DNA of 64,000 nt from Ignavibacteriales bacterium (GCA_016714125.1 JADJNX010000001.1:688863-752862); one strand, 5' to 3'; shown: positions 50,712 through 61,600, counted from the first letter of the stretch. A program made the numbers and translations. The notes: generated from the letters alone by a model not told the origin.

Positions 50712-51962
50712 ATGTCCAAAAGACTAACAAACAAAAATACCCGCTGTTCATTCTGTGGCAGAGATGCCGGAGAAGTAAGCCTTATTGCCGGACCCGATGT
50801 TTATATCTGCGAAATCTGTGTTGAAAGCAGCGTTGAAATCTTAAGATCAAATCTTAGCGCCGTTAAAGCAAAACCAAAAAAAGCGATGGATGTCACTCCT
50901 AGATTTATCTATGATACTCTTGGCGAACATGTTATTGGACAAGAAAGAGCAAAGAAAACTCTCGCCGTGGCAGTTTATAATCACTATAAACGCGTTAACC
51001 ACGATGATTCCCTTTTCAGCCTCGGGGATGTGGAAATTGAAAAAAGCAATATTATGCTCATTGGACCCACCGGGACAGGGAAAACCCTGCTCGCCAAAAC
51101 CCTTTCAAAGGTTCTGGATGTTCCTTTTGCAATTGCTGATGCCACAACTATTACCGAAGCAGGATATGTAGGCGATGATGTAGAAACCGTACTGGTACAT
51201 CTCCTCCAGGCTTCCGACTATAATCTCGAAAAAGCCCAGCGTGGAATTGTTTATATCGATGAGATTGACAAAATCGCCCGTAAAAGTGAAGGCTCATCCA
51301 TCACCAGAGATGTCTCGGGTGAAGGCGTTCAGCAGGCACTCCTCAAAATTCTTGAAGGAACTGTTGCCGGTGTTCCTCCAAAAGGTGGAAGAAAACACCT
51401 CGAACAAAGTGTAATTTATGTTAACACCAAAAACATCCTTTTTATTGTTGGCGGTGCATTTGAAGGAATCGAAAAGATAATTTCAAACCGAATCAACAAA
51501 AGTAAAATGGGATTTGGCGCAGATGCAATCGACACCAACCATCTCTCCGATGATGAACTTATTGGAATGGTAAAACCTGAAGATCTGCTTCGTTTTGGGC
51601 TTATCCCTGAACTTATCGGCAGAATACCCGTTTTGGCACCACTTCATTCACTGAGCAAAGAAGCACTTTCAATCATTCTGAACGAAACCAAAAATGCGAT
51701 CCTTAAACAGTATAAAAAGATGTTTGCCATGGAAGACATTCAATTGGAATTTGACCCATTTGCAATTGATGCCATTGTGGAAAAAGCCATTGAACGGAAA
51801 ACCGGTGCACGTGCACTAAGGTCGATCGTTGAAGAATTTATGGTTGATATCATGTTTGATCTCCCTGAAAGAAGAGAAATTGGGCAATGTATAATCACCC
51901 GCGATGTTGTTAATGGGGTTGGCGAACCCATCTATCTCGAAAGAGAAAAAAAATCAGCCTGA
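50712..51962 (+). CDS. clpX: ATP-dependent Clp protease ATP-binding subunit ClpX
   Basis: ClpX unfolds proteins and feeds them to ClpP. The 416-residue protein starts with the zinc-binding domain (CSFCGRDAGEV and YICEICVES), followed by the AAA+ domain with Walker A GPTGTGKTLLAKTL (about residue 118), pore loop GYVGDDVE, Walker B IVYIDEIDK and the GVQQALLKILEG segment. The FIVGGAFEGI loop matches the ClpP-contact region. clpP is not in the window. The gene sits between the TPR gene and a conserved secreted protein with only 5 bases to the next start. The frame is intact. Confidence 0.97.
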   Translation: MSKRLTNKNTRCSFCGRDAGEVSLIAGPDVYICEICVESSVEILRSNLSAVKAKPKKAMDVTPRFIYDTLGEHVIGQERAKKTLAVAVYNHYKRVNHDDSLFSLGDVEIEKSNIMLIGPTGTGKTLLAKTLSKVLDVPFAIADATTITEAGYVGDDVETVLVHLLQASDYNLEKAQRGIVYIDEIDKIARKSEGSSITRDVSGEGVQQALLKILEGTVAGVPPKGGRKHLEQSVIYVNTKNILFIVGGAFEGIEKIISNRINKSKMGFGADAIDTNHLSDDELIGMVKPEDLLRFGLIPELIGRIPVLAPLHSLSKEALSIILNETKNAILKQYKKMFAMEDIQLEFDPFAIDAIVEKAIERKTGARALRSIVEEFMVDIMFDLPERREIGQCIITRDVVNGVGEPIYLEREKKSA

Positions 51963-51967
51963 CGCCC

Positions 51968-53236
51968 GTGATTAAGTTCAGGTCCGTCCTTCTGTTCCTG
52001 TTTTTGCTTCTGCTGACGGATAATATTCTGCCGCAGAATAAAATTTTGATTCCGATGGACCTGAACCAAACCGACCATTTAAAGGCATACGGTGTAACCT
52101 ACCGTGCCCTTTCCAAAGGATATACTGCCGACTGGTTATTAAACTACCGCGGCGGTTCCTTCGCAATTGATTATTCCGACGATGTACTCCTCGACTGCCG
52201 CCTCCAGGGTGTTTATTTTGAACAGCTTGACCCCGGTGCCGCTGTGGATATCTACTCCTTTGTTCAGCAGGAAGATCAAAATATGGATGTTGTCAGGATG
52301 GAAAAAGCCCCAAAAGTGGCGGTTTATGTCCCTCCCGGTTTCCATCCCTGGGATGACGCTGTTACCCTCGCACTTGAATACTCAGGAATTCCCTACGATA
52401 AATTTTGGAATGAGGAGATTATCCGCGGTGATCTAAGCAAATACGACTGGCTCCACCTCCATCATGAAGATTTTACCGGGCAATATGGTAAGTTTTATGC
52501 CAGTTATGCAAACGCCCAATGGTATGTTGAAAACCAACGCCGATATGAAGCGGACGCAAAAAGACTCGGATATGCCAAGGTTTCAAATATGATGCTTGAT
52601 GTGGCGAAGGGGATAAAAAGTTTTGTGGGATCAGGTGGTTTTTTGTTTGCGATGTGTTCGGCTACCGATTCTTACGATATAGCTCTTTCAGCCGAAGGTT
52701 CTGACATTGTCGCCAATATGTTTGATGGTGACGCAGCAGACCCCCAGGCACAGTCAAAACTTGACTATGGAAGTACTCTCGCATTCACAGATTTTATACT
52801 CGAACAAAATCCCTATGTTTATGAATATAGCGATATTGATATCCAACCCACTGAAATACTCGATTTTGGGAATGATTATTTTACCCTTTTTGAATTTTCT
52901 GCCAAATATGACCCCGTCCCAACAATGTTAACCCAATGCCATACCAATGTGGTTAAAGGATTCATGGGACAGACAACCATGTTCCGCAGAAATCGTGTAA
53001 AAAAATCGGTGATTGTTCTCGGCGAGAGAAAAGACACAGATCAGTTAAAATACCTTCACGGGACTTTTGGCAGAGGTTTTTTCACATTCTATGGCGGCCA
53101 TGACCCCGAAGACTATCAACATGCCGTCTCCGATCCCCCAACCGACCTCAACCTCTACAAAAATTCCCCTGGCTACAGGCTAATCCTGAATAATATCCTC
53201 TTCCCCGCAGCCAAAAAGAAAAAACAAAAAACTTAA
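51968..53236 (+). CDS. conserved Bacteroidota secreted protein (often labelled asparagine synthetase B)
   Basis: The 422-residue protein starts with GTG five bases after clpX and has a signal peptide (SVLLFLFLLLLTDNILPQ). A conserved block follows: IPMDLNQTDHLKAYG, then WLLNYRGGSFAIDY, then VPPGFHPWDDAVTLALEY and LHLHHEDFTGQYGKFY. I recall relatives carrying the database name asparagine synthetase B, but no glutaminase or ATP-pyrophosphatase motif is visible, so that name is not supported. The middle part has the look of a glutamine-amidotransferase-like or DUF4159-like fold (FVGSGGFLFAMCSATDSYD). Function is unknown; the frame is intact. Confidence 0.7.
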   Translation: MIKFRSVLLFLFLLLLTDNILPQNKILIPMDLNQTDHLKAYGVTYRALSKGYTADWLLNYRGGSFAIDYSDDVLLDCRLQGVYFEQLDPGAAVDIYSFVQQEDQNMDVVRMEKAPKVAVYVPPGFHPWDDAVTLALEYSGIPYDKFWNEEIIRGDLSKYDWLHLHHEDFTGQYGKFYASYANAQWYVENQRRYEADAKRLGYAKVSNMMLDVAKGIKSFVGSGGFLFAMCSATDSYDIALSAEGSDIVANMFDGDAADPQAQSKLDYGSTLAFTDFILEQNPYVYEYSDIDIQPTEILDFGNDYFTLFEFSAKYDPVPTMLTQCHTNVVKGFMGQTTMFRRNRVKKSVIVLGERKDTDQLKYLHGTFGRGFFTFYGGHDPEDYQHAVSDPPTDLNLYKNSPGYRLILNNILFPAAKKKKQKT

Positions 53237-53252
53237 AAGTGTTTTTAAGTTT
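53227..53252. terminator. AT-rich inverted repeat between convergent genes
   Basis: AAAACTTAAAA (53227-53237) is the exact inverse complement of TTTTAAGTTTT (53242-53252), with a 4-base loop. It overlaps the stop codon of the secreted-protein gene and lies between it and the convergent radA. It may serve as a weak two-way terminator. Confidence 0.45.
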
Positions 53253-53365
53253 TAAGAAGTCTTAGATCTATCAAATTTCCACCGATACTCCTGATATTCC
53301 AATTATTATTTTAAAAAGTTGGACAAATAGATAACAAAACTGGAAGGTCTCGGTACAACACCGAA

Positions 53366-54712
53366 TTAAAAAGTATTTACCGCTTCTTCGATTGAGGAGA
53401 CTGCTTTTATTTTCATACCGGTTTTCCCTTTGGTTTCGGGAAAATTGGCTTTTGGGATGATAGCGGATTCAAATCCAAGTTTTTCGGCTTCTTTTAGACG
53501 GGCAATTATTTGAGGGACACCCCGAATTTCACCACCAAGTCCCACTTCACCAATTACAATTATTCCCGGCGGAAGGGTCTTTTCTCTTGATGAGGAGATG
53601 ATACTCATACATATTGGTAAATCAGAAGCAGGTTCATCAATTCTCATCCCACCCGATACATTAATAAATACATTTTTGTTTGAAAGGTTGATCTTGGCTC
53701 TTTTCTCAAGCACAGCAAGAAGTATTGAAAGTTTTCGCTGATCAAATCCACTGGTGATTCTTGATGGATTTCCAAAATAAGATGGAACCACAAGTGCCTG
53801 AACTTCTGTAAGAATTGCCCTTGTCCCTTCAAAAACGGCAGTTATACAACTGCCTGAATTAACAGTTTTGTCTTCATTCAGGAATACACCGGAAGGATTG
53901 GGAACCTCTTTTAATCCACTCCCCTGCATTTCAAATACACCAATTTCATTTGAACTGCCAAAACGATTTTTAACTGCACGAATTATTCTGAAAAGATTGT
54001 TGCCATCTCCCTCAAACTGAAGAACAGTATCCACCATGTGTTCAAGAATCGTTGGACCGGCAAGAGACCCCTCTTTTGTCACATGTCCGATCATTACAGC
54101 AGTTCTTCCCGTCGTTTTTGCATTTTCCATCAACGCATAAGCTGACTCCCTGATCTGTGAAACCGTCCCGGGTGAGCTCATCAACTCAGGATTGTGTACC
54201 GTCTGAATTGAATCGATTACAAAAAGCGAAGGTTCAGTATCATTTATAGCTGCAAGAATTTTGTGAAGATCGGTTTCGGCAAGGATGGTGATCAGGTCTG
54301 AAGTGACTCCAAGTCTTTCAGCTCTCATTTTGATTTGCTGGAGAGATTCTTCGCCGGTAACATATAAAGAAGGTTTGTTAAGAAGTGCAAGTGATTGCAG
54401 GAGAATTGTCGATTTACCGATTCCGGGTTCACCCCCCAACAAAATGACCGAACCGGGGACAAAGCCACCGCCAAGTGTTCTGTCGAGTTCCTGAATTCCG
54501 GATGAAAACCGTGAGACAGATGACGACTCTATTTTGTGAAGTTTACTGATGTTCAGAGGGCCACTATAACCCTGTTTCCCTTTTGCCTCCTGTTTAACCA
54601 CAACCTCTTCACTAAAAGTATTCCAGGAATCACACTCGGGACACCTCCCAAGCCACCTGATACTCTCATATCCACAGGAAGCACAAACAAACTTCGTTTT
54701 TTCTTTTTTCAA
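53366..54712 (-). CDS. radA: DNA repair protein RadA (Sms)
   Basis: RadA is a RecA-like branch-migration helicase in recombinational repair. The 448-residue protein has an N-terminal zinc finger (CASCGYESIRWLGRCPECDSW), Walker A GGEPGIGKSTILLQ (about residue 92), the family KNRFG motif in VKNRFGSSNEIG (about 245) and a C-terminal Lon-like domain (NVSGGMRIDEPASDLP, GEVGLGGEIR). It starts with TTG in a TTGA overlap with the end of the sirtuin gene, so the two are translated together. The frame is intact. Confidence 0.96.
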   Translation of the reverse strand: MKKEKTKFVCASCGYESIRWLGRCPECDSWNTFSEEVVVKQEAKGKQGYSGPLNISKLHKIESSSVSRFSSGIQELDRTLGGGFVPGSVILLGGEPGIGKSTILLQSLALLNKPSLYVTGEESLQQIKMRAERLGVTSDLITILAETDLHKILAAINDTEPSLFVIDSIQTVHNPELMSSPGTVSQIRESAYALMENAKTTGRTAVMIGHVTKEGSLAGPTILEHMVDTVLQFEGDGNNLFRIIRAVKNRFGSSNEIGVFEMQGSGLKEVPNPSGVFLNEDKTVNSGSCITAVFEGTRAILTEVQALVVPSYFGNPSRITSGFDQRKLSILLAVLEKRAKINLSNKNVFINVSGGMRIDEPASDLPICMSIISSSREKTLPPGIIVIGEVGLGGEIRGVPQIIARLKEAEKLGFESAIIPKANFPETKGKTGMKIKAVSSIEEAVNTF

Positions 54713-55461
54713 TATTCCTTCAGCCGTTTGATCTCGTCAAAAATGGCGGGAAGCACCTCACCCGAACGCCCCTTTATAAAGAGTCGTCTTCCGTGTTGGT
54801 GGTCAGAATCATCGATATTAATATCTACAACCATAGCACCCGAAGAGAGTGCAGCTGATGGCAGAAGTGCCGCGGGATAAACAACTCCCGAAGTACCAAC
54901 TACAAGCATAACATCACACGACTCACATTGCTCCTCAGCGAGTTCATAAATCCCCTCAGGGAGGTTCTCACCAAACCAGACAACATCAGGCCTGACAAGC
55001 GCCCCACATTCGCAGTGGGGCGGTTTGCTGTCAGTAAGCTCAATTTCACCGTCATACCTTTTACCGCAGGCGGTGCATTTGTTTCGCGTAATATTTCCGT
55101 GAAGTTCGTAAACTCTCGAACTCCCGGCCCTTTGGTGGAGATTATCAACATTTTGGGTCACGATCGTCACATCAAGATACCTCTCCAATTCAACCAGGGC
55201 ACGATGCCCGGCGTTTGGTTTGGAGTCGTTTATGATTCGCCTCCGGTACTGATACCATTCCCAAACAAGGTCAGGGTTTTTCATGAAAGAATCAAAATTT
55301 GCAAGTTCGTGTGCGCTGAATTTTTTCCAAAGACCATCATCCCCCCTGAATGTGGGGATTCCACTCTCTGCACTCACTCCCGAACCTGTAAAAACTACAA
55401 TCTTCCTTGAATCTGCTAACTTGTTGATTAACTCCTTTTGAATTCTTATATCATAAGACAT
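54709..55461 (-). CDS. cobB: NAD-dependent protein deacylase, sirtuin class III-like
   Basis: The enzyme removes acyl groups from lysines using NAD+. The 250-residue protein shows FTGSGVSAESGIPTFRG, the TQNVDNLHQRAG motif, catalytic His121 in YELHGNITRNKC, and zinc cysteines 129, 132, 150 and 152. Residues Tyr70 and Arg73 (WYQYRRR) match the YxxR pair that gives SIRT5/CobB their preference for succinyl and malonyl groups. It is translationally coupled to radA. The frame is intact. Confidence 0.92.
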   Translation of the reverse strand: MSYDIRIQKELINKLADSRKIVVFTGSGVSAESGIPTFRGDDGLWKKFSAHELANFDSFMKNPDLVWEWYQYRRRIINDSKPNAGHRALVELERYLDVTIVTQNVDNLHQRAGSSRVYELHGNITRNKCTACGKRYDGEIELTDSKPPHCECGALVRPDVVWFGENLPEGIYELAEEQCESCDVMLVVGTSGVVYPAALLPSAALSSGAMVVDINIDDSDHQHGRRLFIKGRSGEVLPAIFDEIKRLKEY

Positions 55462-55596
55462 TAAAGTTTTGTTCTCCCGTAAAACTCAATATTTGTCTTC
55501 AAAAGATAAAGGTTTTACAAATCTTTTTTGTGACTTGTATTCCGATTTTGTTCAAAGTGGCGGAAGATTCAAAAAAACATCCAGCCGCACAATTAA

Positions 55597-56369
55597 CTAT
55601 TTCTCGTTCTTTATCTCATTTAATAGTTTTTTTGCTTCCGCAAGAACCGCAGCATCATCTTCATCGAGGAACGAGATGGTAGCAACTTTATTTAAATGTG
55701 TGCGTGCTTTTGCATACTGTTCATCTTCAATGTATGCTTTTCCAAGCTCAAGATGGAACATTCTGAAGTTGGGTCGAAGTTTAATCGCTGCATTAAGTTC
55801 TTTAATCGCAACATCAATATCACCCCAGCCGAGGCCAAGTGGAACTCTAACCAAATATGCTTTTTCACAAAGTTTATTGTGTGTCCTGCCAAGCACATAA
55901 TGTGCAGTCGCCTGAACTTCACTACCGCCGTTACCAAGTTTAATCGCTTTTTCTACATCAGCTCTTGCGTCGTTTACATACCCGGGGCACTAAAAACACT
56001 TTTGAAGAGAGCAATTCTGCCGTTGGCAATTGCGCGTCTGAGGTAGTTGATCGATTTATCCGGTGCGAGTTTTATCGCTTTGTCAGCAAAGGTCTTCGCT
56101 TTTTCAAAATTTGCAAGCTGTGAGTTGCCGGAAGAATGTTCTCCAATATCGACATATGATCTGCTGAGTCTCCATTGAATTTCCCAATTATTGGGTGAAA
56201 GTTTGTCAGCAGCCTCAAATTTTTTCAGTGCGTCGGCGTTTTTGAACTGTTTTACCGCAAGTTTATCACCCTCTTCAACAAGTTTCTTCCAGTCTTGAGA
56301 GTAGATATTTCCTGCGGAAAAAAGGAAAAATAAAGCGAGCAAAAAATTAAAAGTTTTGGTCTGATTCAT
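55597..56369 (-). CDS. secreted TPR-repeat protein (one frameshift)
   Basis: The ATG at 56369 opens a signal peptide (FNFLLALFFLFSAGNIYSQ); a frame from 56396 is also open. TPR-like repeats follow (FKNADALKKFEAADKLSPNN; FEKAKTFADKAIKLAPDKS). Near 55980 the frame breaks after FKSVFSAPG; the next frame continues NDARADVEKAIKLGNGG and joins AIKELNAAIKLRPNFRMFHL to the stop. Rebuilt length is about 257 residues. It follows the histidine-kinase gene closely and may share its transcript. Function is unknown. Confidence 0.75.
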
Positions 56370-56398
56370 GCCTGATTGCCTCGTTTTTTTTGACATAA

Positions 56399-58190
56399 TT
56401 AATTGATTATTGATTTTACTGCCTCTATAAGTTTTTCTTTGTCTATTGGCATCTGCACAAGTGCCCTCACGCCCCTCTCTCTGAACACCTCTTTATCCTC
56501 CTCTTCCTCACCTGATAATAAGATTATCGGAGTTTTAAAGTGACTTTCAATCGGATTAAACCGAATTAATAAATTGTTCACACGACATCAAAGGCATGTT
56601 TCTTCCGGCAATTATAAGAGCCGGAGCACTAACCTCGAGCATGTCAACAGCTTCATATCCGTTATCAACACTCATTAGCTCATATTCTTTGAACTCAGTT
56701 GTAAGCACCCGTCTTAACTCATTCTCCTCGTCGGGTTCTGAGTCCACAATAAGGATTGTATTCGCCGGAACGGGCAAGGTGAAGTGGAACTCACTTCCAC
56801 TCTCTTCTTCCGAATAGAACCAGATCTCGCCGCCATGTTTCTCTACAATCTCTTTCACGAGAGTGAGACCAAACCCACTCCCTTTTTCTCCCTTTGTACC
56901 TTCTTTGGATACAAATTTATCAAGTGTAAAAAGGCGTGTTTTTTGGTCGGCTGAGATCCCCATACCGTGATCTTTTACAATAAACTCCACCTGTCTGGTG
57001 TTAAACAAACCGGCAGATATCTCAATCTTGCTGTTTTCGTAAGAAAATTTAATGGCATTATTGAGGAGATTTACAATCACCTGAGTTGTTAACCTTTCAT
57101 CAGCATGGATATAAAGATCAAGCGGTACATCGATTATAATCTCAATATTTTTCCTGATGGCATTTCCAGTAAGTGCCGAAACACAATTGTGAACCAGTGC
57201 ATGCACGGGCAACCGTTGCGTTTCCGGTTTCAACTTCCCTGTGCGAAGGCGTGACCAGTCGAGAAGATAATTGATAAATTGCAGCTGGCTGACCGAAGCC
57301 TCATAAATGTAAGTGAGATATTCGTTTTTTTCGTGTTCGGCAATGTCGGGCTCATTTAGAAGAATCTCTGCAAAACCGAGGATGCTGGTATATGGACCAC
57401 GAAGATCATGAGAAAGAATATTTATAAAACGGTCTTTGGAATCGTTAAGCTTTTTAAGATTTGTCTCTGATTGTTCCAAATCAAACTGACGAAGTTTAAG
57501 TTTTGTAGTATCGGTAACAATCCCTGAAATACTCTCAGGATTACCTTTTGCATCCCTCCGGATATTAAGTTTCTCATGAACCCAGATAATTTCATCATCT
57601 TTTGCTACAAGGCGATATTCGAGACTGACTTTTTGCTGGGCATGATTGTTTTTTGCTTCATTTAACACTCGAAGTACATTTGTAACATCAGCCCTGTGAA
57701 CGATTGAATAAAGTCGTCCCTGCATCTCATTAAGTTCAGCCGCAGTATAACCCGTTATTCTCTCAACTTGGTCGCTAAAACTTACAGGTGCGTTGGGATC
57801 TTGCGGGTTGTTCACTTTCCAGAGGAAAAACTCAATCTCATTGTGTACAGCTAAAATATCCTTAACTTCCACTGCTGTGAGACGGTTACCCGATGTTGTG
57901 AGGAAAAAACCGTAACCCGTAACTCCTTCCTCTTTTGGCACCAGATTAATAAATATTCCATTACCCCGAATCTCGTCAGAGAGAAATAACCCCGAGTAAC
58001 CTTTTTTAAGGATCGATTCAATGTTAATTTCTTTACTATCAGAAGGCGTCCTGAATATCTCACGAAAATTCCGTCCCTTCAACGACTCTGCGGAGATACG
58101 TTTGCCGTTCCCCTTCTCGTCCACATTTTTTATGCGAAAACGGTCATCCAGATCAAGAATAAAATCGCTTTTTTGATGCATTTTTTGCAA
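56399..58190 (-). CDS. PAS sensor histidine kinase with C-terminal degenerate receiver (one frameshift)
   Basis: The protein has two PAS-like regions (about residues 10-100 and 115-230; second with FSDQVERITGYTAAEL and ISGIVTDTTKL), a coiled linker, the HisKA box with His261 in FINILSHDLRGPYTSI, and a HATPase_c domain (NLLNNAIKFS; KDHGMGIS; GSGFGLTLVKEI). From about residue 476 a receiver-like domain follows (NTILIVDSEPDEEN), whose frame breaks near 56570 and continues RFNPIESHFKTPIILLSG to the stop. Its phospho-acceptor position is Gly529 (IIAGRNMPLM), so it cannot be phosphorylated there. No membrane helix is seen, so the kinase is cytoplasmic. Total length about 597 residues. Confidence 0.88.
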
Positions 58191-58398
58191 TCTTGAATTA
58201 ATTAAAAATCATATTCAAAATAAATCAATTTTAGATCACTACAAAACATGGAATATATGCATTTTATTGGGTTTACCTGCAGGATCACCGAGGGGGTTAT
58301 TTGGCTTTTTATTTGGCTGATTAGATACAGCGAAACATGGTAGAATTTCATTAGCACCTTTTTAACATGGTTTAACAATTGAATAATTCGCAAAGTTT
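58191..58398. other. AT-rich gap
   Basis: Two hundred AT-rich bases separate the histidine kinase from the AT-rich block. A 66-codon frame on the minus strand (58402-58202) is open but has no ribosome-binding site or family features and overlaps the end of the next small gene. It is probably not a gene. Confidence 0.4.
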
Positions 58399-58668
58399 TC
58401 ACTGAACGGACCTATCTACACAAACAATTCGTGCATCCCTACCATAGAACTTGATATCCAATTTGTATTTTTCGTTTTGTTGTGCAATACATTCAATTAC
58501 ATGATCTATGAAAGTAATAGATTGGATTCGTCGCACAATATCTAATAAAATTTTCATCTCACTCTCGAACCGCTTCAATACCTCTATCTGCAGTGAGAAG
58601 AATTCATCAGGATGATAAGGATCATTTGGAGTACCTATCAGTTTTTCGAGCATTGTATATTTAGGCAT
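58399..58668 (-). CDS. small hypothetical protein after the giant NTPase gene
   Basis: An 89-residue frame starts about 28 bases after the stop of the giant gene on the same strand. It is mildly acidic and predicted mostly helical (VLKRFESEMKILLDIVRRIQ; FIDHVIECIAQQNEKYKLDI) with a short beta-like end. It has no signal, no membrane helix and no motif I recognise. The tight spacing suggests it belongs to the giant gene's transcript and might be a partner. Frameshifts are so common nearby that both its ends are uncertain. Confidence 0.45.
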   Translation of the reverse strand: MPKYTMLEKLIGTPNDPYHPDEFFSLQIEVLKRFESEMKILLDIVRRIQSITFIDHVIECIAQQNEKYKLDIKFYGRDARIVCVDRSVQ

Positions 58669-58696
58669 TTGGTGGTGTTTTGAATAAAAGTATCCA

Positions 58697-61600
58697 TTAG
58701 ATGACCTTTCCCCAGGAATGTCTCATAACATCAACCATCTTCAAGAACTCGTTATCGTTTTTGTATTCATAGGGTAACAATGCTAAATTTTGATATCTGT
58801 CATTTACCAACGACTTCGTCCTTTCAAAGAGAATTTGCAGACTGAACTTGAAAAATCTGAAAAGTTTTCTGCTGATAGACATGGAATTCTCAAGTCCTTA
58901 AAAAGGGACACATCATCATTAACTGGCAAAAAAACAAATGTTTGCTGCCTTGATTTTGAAGTGTTGTTTATAGTGAAGATCAATTTGGCAATGCTATCCG
59001 ACAGTCTCTCTGGATTTTTTGAATCGTCTGCTATATTAGTATGTTGATCTTTTATATAATCTTTTAAGAAATCCGAATTAATACTGAATTTATCACCACA
59101 TCGATCTAGTAAACCTTTCTCTAATAATTCAAGAGTGAAACAGTTGGAATTAACATTCACAGCATCATTCGCAATACACCTCATTATATCGCGCTCTTCT
59201 TTTTCGAGAGAATTCCGATTTCTGAAAATAAGACTTGAGGGACAAATAACCTCGGCAATTCGTTTTGAGTCAAGTAAGAATTTCCAATACTTTCAGATAG
59301 AAAGGTACTCCAGATTTCAATAGACATCCTCAAACACTGATTCTAGATTTTGGCGATCTCCATCAACTAAACTGATCTCCGCAGTCCATATTGCTTCACA
59401 GCTTTCTTTTGAGATCGGCTTTAAAGATAAGTATTGATCTATACAATTCAGCTCCCTGATCCGGTCACAGAGCACAATGTCTCCCATGAGGTAGAACCCG
59501 CTACTAAAAAATTGAAGGGCGTTCTACCGTGTTGATTTGTTGACATTGAAAATTTCTTAGTCTCATGAATCCATTAGGATTATCAAATGAGTATCGGAAT
59601 AAATACTCATACTCATCAATGAGAAGATAAATTGTTTTCTCAATAAGTTCAGAAAATAACAACACCACTTCTTCAAACATTTTTTGAATAATGACACCTT
59701 TAATAGACTGAAGTTCTTCATAAATTACTTCCCAATCTTCAGATGAGGAGACTTGTACACTTCTAATAATTAATTTGTCTTCAAAATAACCTAGAATATC
59801 CGGGTGATGGACTGTCCACCATCTTCTAAATAGATCAACAGTAAATTTATATACAGGTAATCCTTCATCCTCTTCCTGAAAAATAATTTTCTTTGCTATC
59901 AATAGATTTATTGAATCTGCTAATTTGGGCCTATATGCAATTAATTTTCGATCTGCCCACAGTTTCTGCAATTCATGAAATCCTACTCCTCTAGGGTAAA
60001 GCTCATCTTTGTTGTAGTGAGCAAGGCTCGTAATCAATACTGAAACTTCCTTAGGGTCTAATGGGCTAAATTGATTGTTTTGAAAAACATTTTCAGGTAA
60101 TTTTTTAACAAGTGATTTGTCTGATGAATTTACTTTTCCTATCAATATTTCAATAACTCGTTCTAGTTCTGGATATCCAATCGTTCTTCGTTTATTCTCA
60201 ACGGCGTAATAACCACAGAATTTACAGATTATCTGTATAAAATAAGGAATTCGGCCTGATAAGAACTGGATTTGATCGACCGCTTCTGGAGTGAAGGAAA
60301 GTTTATCATCAATTACACTAATCAGTTCCTCTGAAGCTTTTTCACTTATTTCGCTGACCTGATGTTCGATTGCGTTAACAAGTTGACCAGTTATTCCATA
60401 TTTTGCATCCCCAAGTAATTGCTTTATGTCATAAGTTCCAGAGAAGATAAAACTCGCTTCCGAATCCAAAGTATACTGTCTGATTGTATGCAAGAAAGCT
60501 GAATTGATGGTGTTTCTATCCATAAGACTCTTAATAAACGAAAATTCGTCAACAAAAAATATAGGATACAGATTATTGTTTTTTAACAATTCCAATATTC
60601 GTTTGAAGTCTTTGAAACGAACTCTCTCATCTAACGAAAAATTGGACATCTCAATTTTATATTTAGTTGTTTTTTTAATTATTGTCTCATAGATTTGCCT
60701 GGTACAATATATAGTAGTAGAAATCTTGCGCATTTCCTGACTAGCCGCAACAGACAGATCCCAAAAAACGGAATGACCGTTTTTCAACTCCATTTATTGT
60801 AAATATTTCACCATCGATATCCTCCATTAAGTAAGTCAATATTGAGCTTTTCCCCGTTCTTGTTAACCCATACAGAACATATGACTTATATCTTTCAACC
60901 GACAAATAGTGCCGCGAAAGATCAGCGATAAGTTCTTTCCTGCCTTTGAATAATTCGTAAATAGGTACTCTGCCATCATTCCATATAATATCTTCATAAG
61001 TTAGATAAGTAGTAAGTTCTCTCTCAACGGTGAAAAAGAACCTTTTGCCCGGGATCAGATTGCCTTGATAGAGTGCTTCAATAAAAATACCAATTTCAAT
61101 TGCATTTGAATCCCCTAACACCTCAGATGGAATATCAACATTAAGTGCTGCTTTTGTTTGAGCAGGAATTTCATCTTTTTTTCTCAATTCGATAAGCAGC
61201 TTTCTCATCAAATTCGATGGATTCAAATTCAATATCAATATTGAAACCCTCGGCTGTAATTTCACCAATATTAGAGATTAAAAGAGAACAGTATAGCATC
61301 CATCCAATTCCACAAAATAAGGAGGATCAATATATATTATCAAACCTGATAGAGGTTGTATTTTTTCTTCGAGCAAAGAATCGATAGATTTTTGCCATTG
61401 TTCAAAAGAGGGAAGAAAGAGTCCTGCCAAAAATGTAGTATTGGAGTCTATAAATTCTATTTGCTTTTCAAGAATCTTACGACTTTGTGCAGAAAACAAT
61501 TCCTTCTTGGGGTTCTGAGGGATAAGGTTGCAAATGGTAATAATTTTTTCAGTCGCTTTGTAAATTTCTATCTCTGTTTCGCTCAGCAATCTAAGATATT

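Noticed and set aside
51968..53236. Asparagine synthetase B activity
   Set aside because: No N-terminal Cys glutaminase and no ATP-pyrophosphatase SGGxDS motif can be found; the protein has a signal peptide.
58202..58402. Sixty-six-codon minus-strand frame after the small hypothetical gene
   Set aside because: AT-rich chance frame that overlaps the preceding stop region and shows no start signal or motif.
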